This document shows, piece after piece, positions 1 through 4,841 of a stretch of 6,212 nucleotides of DNA. A model generated the notes under the pieces. The model was not told where the DNA came from. It saw nothing but the letters and a program-made list of their open reading frames with translations, and searched no databases. Position 1 is the stretch's first letter; each line of letters starts with the position of its first letter. Source of the DNA: Pseudomonadota bacterium (lineage in GTDB: Bacteria; BMS3Abin14). The position numbers and the translations under genes are program-made. The stretch covers positions 1 to 6,212 of the forward strand of contig DAOVVW010000060.1 of the NCBI GenBank assembly GCA_030636965.1, in the 5' to 3' direction.

Positions 1-543
1 CCTGCGGTGGAAGCGGTCAATGCCCTCATGTATGTGGGCCTTGTGTTGAGAATGGGTATCGGCCCGCGGACGGCTGTGCTCGCCCTGTTCGCGACGGCGC
101 TGCTAGTAGTTACCTTCATCGACCTGGATCACAGGATAATTCCCAATGTCATCAGTTTTCCGGGGATGGCTGCGGGAGTGGTTTTCAGTCTTGCCCCGGG
201 CCATCCGAACCCGGTAGATTCCCTTATTGGACTCCTTGCGGGCGGCGGGTTTCTCTATGCTGTGGCGGCGGGGTATTTCTTTCTCACAAAGCGGGAAGGA
301 ATGGGGATGGGGGACATTAAACTGTTGGGGATGATCGGTGCTTTTCTCGGGTGGCAGGCCCTCCCGGTAACGGTGCTGTGCGCTGCCCTGACCGGGTCGG
401 TGATCGGATTAATAGCCATGAAGATACACAAGGAAGGCACTACCTATGCGGTGCCCTTCGGGCCCTTTCTTTCACTGGGGGCCATGGCCCATGTGTTTTT
501 CGGCAGGGAGTTGATACTGTGGTATCTGGGAAGAATGTTTTGA
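1..543 (+). CDS. pilD: Prepilin peptidase (type IV leader peptidase, A24 family), C-terminal 180 residues; 5' end outside window
   Basis: Inner-membrane aspartyl protease that removes the short basic leader from type IV prepilins, and in full-length enzymes also N-methylates the new N-terminus. The frame is open from base 1 and the first residues (PAVEAVNALMYV) match the family's interior 'YP.VE' segment, so the GTG at 7 is not the real start. The N-terminal part, including any CxxC zinc motif and the methyltransferase region, lies outside the window. Visible active-site parts are FIDLDHRIIPN (residues 39-49 of this fragment, Asp41/Asp43) and the GxGD motif GMGMGDIK (100-107, Asp105). About five hydrophobic membrane segments are recognisable. 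The end (VPFGPFLSLGA) is typical of the family. It sits upstream of a regulatory pair and three prepilin genes that are its likely substrates. Family assignment is secure. PilD rather than a secretion-system GspO/PulO rests on the neighbours, since the two cannot be told apart by motif. Confidence 0.95.
   Translation, partial: PAVEAVNALMYVGLVLRMGIGPRTAVLALFATALLVVTFIDLDHRIIPNVISFPGMAAGVVFSLAPGHPNPVDSLIGLLAGGGFLYAVAAGYFFLTKREGMGMGDIKLLGMIGAFLGWQALPVTVLCAALTGSVIGLIAMKIHKEGTTYAVPFGPFLSLGAMAHVFFGRELILWYLGRMF
505..510 (+). promoter_or_regulatory. Ribosome binding site deciding the kinase start (AGGGAG)
   Basis: AGGGAG lies 8 nt before the GTG at 519, inside the end of the peptidase gene. The competing start, TTG at 540, overlaps the peptidase stop as TTGA and has a weaker purine stretch (GGGAAGA, 528-534) about 5 nt upstream. 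The better Shine-Dalgarno match and the GTG codon favour 519, but 540 stays possible. The choice changes only seven N-terminal residues. Confidence 0.5.
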
Positions 544-2195
544 GCTCTCTCTTTGCCCGAAGACAGCACGGGCTCAGGTGGGAGATCATTGTCAGCCTGG
601 GGCTTCTTATGTTCGGGGGAGTTGCTTTCATGGGAACTACGGCCCTGAAGGCGGCTGAAAGGGCCATTGTCCTCCAGAAGGTGGAATCTCTGATGCAGGT
701 CACCCGGTCGGTCAAGGAGACTATCGCCCTGGCCTGGGATGAGGGCATTAAGGATCCGGATCATCTCAACGCCATGGTCAGCCGTATGGTGGAAGGCATG
801 AGACTATCGGATTTCATTATTGCGGACGCCGCTGGCAGGATCATCGCCCACACCAGATCGGAAAACCTTGGTACAGTAACGACCGATCCCCGTATGAAAA
901 GGGCCCTCGAGCTTCGCCGCATGGTAACGACTGATGAGTTCTCCGGACAGAAACCGTTTATGCCGACTGGTTCATGGTCCTTCTCATCACCGCTGTTTTC
1001 AGGAGATGAACTGGTGGGAGCATTCATCATCAGCTATCCGATGGAAAACGTCGGCGTTACTTTCAGGGTACACAGGAAGATCATCCTGTCTTTTGCCTTT
1101 GCCGACGCTTTCGTTATCATCATCTTTGGCAGCTGGATGATCGGACGGGTGGCCATCAAGCCCCTGGTGAGGATCTCCGAGGGCGCTGCCGCCCTGGCGG
1201 CGGGTGATTACAGCTCACGGGTGAAAGTAACGGGGCCGAGGGAGATTGTTGCCCTTTCAGAGTCTTTCAACTTGATGGCGGAGAAAATAGAATCAGCTGT
1301 TCAGAAACAGGAGGAACACCTTGAGGCGCTTCAGAAGGCGAACATTGACCTGCGGGCCGCTCAGCAGGAGGCGATGAGGAGCGAAAAACTGGCATCTGTT
1401 GGGCGCCTCTCGGCCGGAATCGCCCACGAGATTGGAAATCCCCTTAGCGCCATCCTTGGCTATGCGTCAATTCTTCTGAAGGAGGCCCGGGACGGGGAGG
1501 AGAAGGAATACCTTGAGTACATAGAGAAGGAAACGGAAAGGATCCAGCGTATCATCAAAGGGCTCCTTGATTTTTCCAGGCCCAGTGAAGTAGAGATAGA
1601 AGAGCTTGATGTCAACTCTATTGTGCAATCTACAGTGGATCTGGTACGCCCCCAGGATGTATTCAGTTATGTTCGCATGGAACTTGACCTTGCTGAAGAT
1701 CTGCCGGTAGTACGGGGGGACAGGAGTCTCCTGTCCCAGGCTCTGATCAATGTATTTTTAAACGGGGCCCAGGCGATGGATGGTGCCGGGGAGCTGACAG
1801 TGACAACCTCGCTGAGAAAGCTGGAAAAAGGCGAGGGCGTTGTGCCGAAAAGGCGGGCTGCGGACAGGGGGGGCAGCGACTTCCTGGCCCTGAGACAGGA
1901 TATTCCCGGGGAGCGCCAGATGGGAGAGGGGGATGTGGTGGTTAGTATCAGCGTCAGGGATTCCGGTCCGGGAATACCTGCGGATCGACTCGACCGGATC
2001 TTCGACCCATTTTTCACCACCAAGGAGCCCGGCGAGGGAACCGGCCTTGGCCTGTCTATCACCTTCGGGATAATCCAGGCTCACCACGGCAGGGTATGGG
2101 CAAAGGGCGAAGAAGGAAAGGGAGCGGAATTGATAATTGACCTTCCGATAGAAACTCGCGGTAATGAAACAGAGAGGGAAGACCATGGAACTTAA
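519..2195 (+). CDS. Two-component sensor histidine kinase with an extracytoplasmic sensor domain (NtrB/PilS-like output module)
   Basis: About 558 residues. It should autophosphorylate on a histidine in response to a signal and pass phosphate to the regulator encoded next. Order of parts: short cytoplasmic N-terminus; TM1 about 21-43; extracytoplasmic domain about 44-187 with a Cache/PAS-like stretch ([20 protein letters not shown], 99-118); TM2 about 188-210; HAMP about 209-262; coiled linker about 262-290; H-box [16 protein letters not shown] with His303; N-box [10 protein letters not shown] (411-420); G1 DSGPGIP (481-487); F-box FDPFFTTK (495-502); G2 GEGTGLGLS (505-513). All catalytic boxes are intact. 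About 36 residues (435-470) are inserted between N-box and G1. It overlaps the peptidase gene by 25 nt and the regulator by 11 nt, which suggests translational coupling. By position it takes the place of PilS, but classical PilS has six membrane segments and a cytoplasmic PAS, so no symbol is given. The ligand is unknown. Confidence 0.93.
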   Translation: MVSGKNVLSSLFARRQHGLRWEIIVSLGLLMFGGVAFMGTTALKAAERAIVLQKVESLMQVTRSVKETIALAWDEGIKDPDHLNAMVSRMVEGMRLSDFIIADAAGRIIAHTRSENLGTVTTDPRMKRALELRRMVTTDEFSGQKPFMPTGSWSFSSPLFSGDELVGAFIISYPMENVGVTFRVHRKIILSFAFADAFVIIIFGSWMIGRVAIKPLVRISEGAAALAAGDYSSRVKVTGPREIVALSESFNLMAEKIESAVQKQEEHLEALQKANIDLRAAQQEAMRSEKLASVGRLSAGIAHEIGNPLSAILGYASILLKEARDGEEKEYLEYIEKETERIQRIIKGLLDFSRPSEVEIEELDVNSIVQSTVDLVRPQDVFSYVRMELDLAEDLPVVRGDRSLLSQALINVFLNGAQAMDGAGELTVTTSLRKLEKGEGVVPKRRAADRGGSDFLALRQDIPGERQMGEGDVVVSISVRDSGPGIPADRLDRIFDPFFTTKEPGEGTGLGLSITFGIIQAHHGRVWAKGEEGKGAELIIDLPIETRGNETEREDHGT

Positions 2196-3561
2196 AAAGA
2201 TCCTGGTTGTGGATGATGAAAACAGCGTCAGGAACATGATAACGGTCCTTCTTCAGAAGGAACAGTTTGACGCAAGCGGTGCTTCCAGCGGTGAAGAGGC
2301 CCTGCAGATCCTGGGAGAGAGGCCCTTTGACCTCGTACTGTGTGACATCAGGATGCCCGGTATGGACGGGTTGGAGGTCCTTTCCACCATTAGATCCCTG
2401 TATCCGGATACCACAGTGATAATGATGTCCGCCTTCGGGACTGTGGATCTTGCGGTGGAAGCCATGAAGCAGGGCGCCTACGATTACATCAGCAAACCCT
2501 TCAAGACCGATGAAATACTGCTGACTCTCAGAAAGGCACAGGAGCGGGAGAGCCTGCGCAGGGAAAACATCATGCTCAGGGAGCAGATCGAGGAAAAGTA
2601 TTCACTGGAGGGTGTTGTTGCCAGGAGCCCGGCTATGGTCAAGATCCTCGATACGGCAAAAAAAGTTGCCGAGTACCAGAGCCACGTCCTCATAACCGGA
2701 GAGAGCGGGACAGGCAAGGAGGTCCTGGCAAGAGCCGTCCACAATCTCAGCCCGAGAAAGGATGGCCCCTTCGTGGGCGTTAACTGCGGTGCTGTTCCTC
2801 CTACACTGCTGGAGAGTGAATTCTTCGGGCATGTCCGGGGTGCATTTACCGATGCGGTGTCGGACAAGATCGGATTATTCGAGGAAGCCGGCGAGGGCAC
2901 CCTCTTTCTGGACGAGATCGGGGAACTGCCCCTGGATGTGCAGATAAAGTTCCTGAGGGCCATTCAGGAAAGTGAGATCCGACGGGTGGGCGAGAGCACC
3001 ACCATAAAGGTCAATCCACGGATCATTGCCGCTACGGCAGTGGATCTGGAAAGGGCCGTCAGGGAGGGTAAATTCAGGGAGGACCTCTTCTACAGGTTGA
3101 GCGTGGTCCCGATCCATATCCCCCCGCTGCGGGAAAGGAAAGAGGACATAAAACCCCTGGCGGAACACCTCCTGGGTCGGGTATCACAGAGGTTGGGCGG
3201 CGGCGGGCCCCTTGTACTTACAAAAGAGGCCATGAAGGCTCTCATGAGCTATCCCTGGCCGGGTAATGTCAGGGAGTTGGAGAACCTCCTCGAGCGGGCC
3301 GCAATTCTCTCGGGTTCCAGTGAACTGGGCGAGGAGCAGATAGTTCCCCTTCTATCGGGTGTTGAGGACCGGTTTGTGGATGAGGAGGCCCCGGATGAAC
3401 TATCCATCAAGAAAGCAATCCGTGATATTGAGCGTCGGTTGATAGTAAAGGCATTGCAAAAGACCATGTATAACAGGAGCAAGGCAGCTCGTTTGCTGGA
3501 GATAAGCCACAGGGCGCTGCTATACAAGATCAAGGATTACGAGGTGCAGATACCCAAGTAG
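2185..3561 (+). CDS. NtrC-family sigma-54-dependent response regulator (PilR-like)
   Basis: About 458 residues. A DNA-binding activator that remodels sigma-54 RNA polymerase when phosphorylated. Receiver domain 1-120: acidic pair Asp10/Asp11, phosphoacceptor Asp54 (LVLCDIRMPGMDG), Ser82, Lys104 (SKPF). AAA+ domain about 142-375: Walker A GESGTGKE (172-179), sigma-54 loop GAFTDA (219-224, consensus GAFTGA), Walker B LFLDEIGEL (240-248), sensor I region RIIAATAVDL (279-288), arginine fingers in FREDLFYRL (Arg298, Arg304), sensor II WPGNVRELEN (358-367). C-terminal Fis-type helix-turn-helix about 412-452 (NRSKAARLLEISHRALLYKI). ATG 2185 is chosen because AGAGGGAAG lies just upstream and the KKILVVDDE receiver starts at once. 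ATG 2164 would add seven residues without a good ribosome site. It overlaps the kinase gene by 11 nt. It is probably PilR-like, since minor-pilin genes behind a sigma-54-type promoter follow directly. Two motif variants are discussed in the findings. Confidence 0.95.
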   Translation: MELKKILVVDDENSVRNMITVLLQKEQFDASGASSGEEALQILGERPFDLVLCDIRMPGMDGLEVLSTIRSLYPDTTVIMMSAFGTVDLAVEAMKQGAYDYISKPFKTDEILLTLRKAQERESLRRENIMLREQIEEKYSLEGVVARSPAMVKILDTAKKVAEYQSHVLITGESGTGKEVLARAVHNLSPRKDGPFVGVNCGAVPPTLLESEFFGHVRGAFTDAVSDKIGLFEEAGEGTLFLDEIGELPLDVQIKFLRAIQESEIRRVGESTTIKVNPRIIAATAVDLERAVREGKFREDLFYRLSVVPIHIPPLRERKEDIKPLAEHLLGRVSQRLGGGGPLVLTKEAMKALMSYPWPGNVRELENLLERAAILSGSSELGEEQIVPLLSGVEDRFVDEEAPDELSIKKAIRDIERRLIVKALQKTMYNRSKAARLLEISHRALLYKIKDYEVQIPK

Positions 3562-3580
3562 ACTGAAAATTATTATGTAT

Positions 3581-3603
3581 AACTATGAAAATAATTCATA
3601 GTT
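3581..3603 (+). promoter_or_regulatory. Perfect 9-bp dyad, possible activator (enhancer) site or weak terminator
   Basis: AACTATGAA (3581-3589), five bases AATAA, then TTCATAGTT (3595-3603): an exact inverted repeat starting 20 nt after the regulator stop. Two readings compete. As an operator, its centre at 3592 is about 83 bp before the predicted sigma-54 start point, a usual distance for NtrC-type activators, which bind such dyads as Fis-fold dimers. As an intrinsic terminator it is poor: only two G-C pairs per stem and a broken T run (TGTCTTT). I favour the operator reading. An overlapping alternative pairing, AATTATT (3568-3574) with AATAATT (3590-3596), also exists. Confidence 0.5.
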
Positions 3604-3648
3604 TGTCTTTGGTTATCTTGCAACCTGCGTAAAATGGGCATTTGGATG

Positions 3649-3664
3649 TGGAATACCTTTTGCT
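3649..3664 (+). promoter_or_regulatory. Predicted sigma-54 (-24/-12) promoter for the minor-pilin operon
   Basis: TGGAATACCTTTTGCT has GG at 3650-3651 and GC at 3662-3663 separated by exactly 10 bases, the spacing required by sigma-54. The -12 half TTGCT matches TTGC(A/T) fully and the -24 half keeps TGG and the A of TGGCAC. Transcription would start near 3675. The gene just upstream encodes a sigma-54 activator and minor-pilin genes lie just downstream, which supports the call. One caution: the leader before ATG 3688 would be only about 13 nt, with the GGAG ribosome site at its very beginning. Confidence 0.6.
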
Positions 3665-3675
3665 TAATACGAACC

Positions 3676-3679
3676 GGAG
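3676..3679 (+). promoter_or_regulatory. Ribosome binding site GGAG deciding the first minor-pilin start
   Basis: GGAG is 8 nt before ATG 3688 and only 2 nt before the in-frame ATG 3682, so 3688 is preferred. The further in-frame ATG at 3634 has no purine-rich site and would place the sigma-54 promoter inside the coding region. Confidence 0.55.
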
Positions 3680-3687
3680 ATATGAGT

Positions 3688-4308
3688 ATGAATGGCAGAC
3701 CAGGCAGTGAAAGCGGCGTAACTCTTATAGAACTCATGCTGGTGGTGATGATTATCAGTATTGTCATGGCGGTGGGAACCTACAACTTCCTTGCCGAGCT
3801 GCCTTCATACAGGTTGAGGGGCGCGGTGAACAAGGTCGCCGCCTCCGTCCAGCTCGTAAAAATGAGGGCGATAGCCACCAACAGGAACTCGTGGCTGGTA
3901 GTCAATGCTTCCAATAATTTCTTCTCAGGATTCGTGGACGAGGATGCAGATTCCACTATCGACTCTCCGGGTGAGTATACAAGGACGGGAATGGATATGC
4001 CCGACACCTTCGGAGGGAATCCCGGATTTCTGCTTCCTCAGGACGTATCCTTCGGGTTGCCCTCATCCTACGTCAGTGGCCCGGACGGGGTTGCAGGCGA
4101 TGCAGATGGTGTGTTCGTTGCCGGAGGAGGAAACGATGTTGGTTTCAGGCCTACTGGCTTACCGATCGTGAATCTCGGAGCCTTGCAGAGCCCCACCGAG
4201 TCAGTTGTTATCTTCCTGAAGAACACCAGGGGAGAGGGGTTTGCGATTTCAATAGGTATTACGGGCCGGGTAAAAACCTACAAATGGTATGGGGGCAGCT
4301 GGCAATGA
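3688..4308 (+). CDS. Minor pilin / pseudopilin of the GspH/FimT family
   Basis: About 206 residues. A prepilin-like protein expected to sit in the inner membrane and join the minor-pilin complex that primes T4P assembly. A 10-residue leader ends in Gly10, followed by VTLIELMLVVMIISIVMAV: a type III signal with Glu at +5 and Val, not the usual Phe, at +1. The amphipathic helix LRGAVNKVAASVQLVKMRAIATNRN (about 43-67) is the GspH/FimT hallmark, and the C-terminal ISIGITGRVKTYKW matches the family's 'tGRv' strand. An acidic loop DEDADSTIDSPGE (84-96) lies where many FimT proteins have a 'D.dgdG..D.gE' loop. There are no cysteines. Start 3688 is chosen from GGAG spacing; 3682 is also possible. It is the first gene after the putative sigma-54 promoter, and its stop overlaps the next start as ATGA. 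FimT or FimU cannot be separated, so no symbol is given. Confidence 0.88.
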   Translation: MNGRPGSESGVTLIELMLVVMIISIVMAVGTYNFLAELPSYRLRGAVNKVAASVQLVKMRAIATNRNSWLVVNASNNFFSGFVDEDADSTIDSPGEYTRTGMDMPDTFGGNPGFLLPQDVSFGLPSSYVSGPDGVAGDADGVFVAGGGNDVGFRPTGLPIVNLGALQSPTESVVIFLKNTRGEGFAISIGITGRVKTYKWYGGSWQ

Positions 4309-4820
4309 AAAGAATGGATAAAGAGAAATACAATCATGTTTTTGCAAGGGATCGGGGTTTTACCCTTCTAGAACTTCTCATTGCCATGGCGATCTTCGCC
4401 ATCGGGCTCCTGGGGATAGTCAAGCTTCAGATGCAGAGCGGTATTGGCAACTCCGGTGCAAGGAATATGTCTTCGGCTGTCAATCTTGCGAGGAACAAGA
4501 TCGAGGAGATCAAGAAAGTGAGGGAATATTACATTCCCACCACAGGCGGTACGGCGGTAGTTGGTACCGACCTGATAGACCCTGACAGCGGGAACGACCT
4601 CGGTAACTGGACAACTCCGGATCACAGTGACGGTGCGTCCCTCGCCGAGGACGGAACGCCGGGGGGGATGTTCACCCGGGCATGGAACGTTGTGGACGAC
4701 ACGCCTGAAACTAACATGAAGTCCGTCCGCGTCAGGGTCAGTTGGGTCGAAGGTACCGTAACCCGCTCAGTGGTGCTCGATACCCAGATAGCCCAAAAGA
4801 ACCTGGACTATTATCAGTAA
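4305..4820 (+). CDS. pilV: Minor pilin, PilV type
   Basis: About 171 residues. Predicted membrane-anchored minor pilin of the T4P priming/tip complex. An 18-residue basic leader ends in RDRG18, followed by FTLLELLIAMAIFAIGLLGI with Phe+1 and Glu+5, a textbook type III prepilin signal. The IGLLGIVKLQMQS segment (about 33-45), the following helix NLARNKIEEIKKV (60-72) and the C-terminal strands VRVRVSWVEG...RSVVLDTQIA are characteristic of PilV and the related GspI. Length is close to the family's usual size. There are no cysteines. ATG 4305 overlaps the previous stop (ATGA), implying translational coupling. Upstream in-frame ATG 4284 lies inside the previous gene, and ATG 4314 would shorten the leader to 15 residues. 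Placement between a FimT-type and a PilW-type gene matches usual minor-pilin operon order. PilV is preferred to GspI because no secretion-system gene is visible. Confidence 0.87.
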   Translation: MKRMDKEKYNHVFARDRGFTLLELLIAMAIFAIGLLGIVKLQMQSGIGNSGARNMSSAVNLARNKIEEIKKVREYYIPTTGGTAVVGTDLIDPDSGNDLGNWTTPDHSDGASLAEDGTPGGMFTRAWNVVDDTPETNMKSVRVRVSWVEGTVTRSVVLDTQIAQKNLDYYQ

Positions 4821-4828
4821 TTCTCTCA

Positions 4829-4835
4829 GGGAGGA
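4829..4835 (+). promoter_or_regulatory. Strong Shine-Dalgarno (GGGAGGA) of the PilW-type gene
   Basis: GGGAGGA lies 6 nt before ATG 4842 in the 21-nt gap after the PilV-type stop. It is the best ribosome site in the window and fixes the start of the last gene, giving an 18-residue leader that ends in RGG before FTLVELM. Confidence 0.8.
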
Positions 4836-4841
4836 AGGGTC

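Noticed and set aside
351..518. Upstream in-frame ATG at 351 as the start of the sensor kinase
   Set aside because: It would overlap the peptidase gene by 193 nt and add 56 residues with no domain character. The region encodes the conserved C-terminus of the peptidase in the other frame, and a good ribosome site exists before GTG 519.
1667..2237. Long antisense open frames opposite the kinase and regulator genes
   Set aside because: Their translations are Ser/Pro/Arg-rich shadow sequence without recognisable motifs, lying opposite well-conserved catalytic domains.
3574..3635. Sigma-70-like elements in the intergenic region (TATAAC at 3578-3583; TAAAAT at 3630-3635)
   Set aside because: Neither has a matching -35 hexamer at 16-18 bp: TTGTCT is 21 bp and TTGGTT 15 bp from TAAAAT. 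AT-rich sequence gives such matches by chance.
3634..3687. ATG 3634 as the start of the FimT-type pilin
   Set aside because: There is no ribosome site, the leader would be 28 residues with hydrophobic content unlike a type III leader, and the predicted sigma-54 promoter would be inside the gene.
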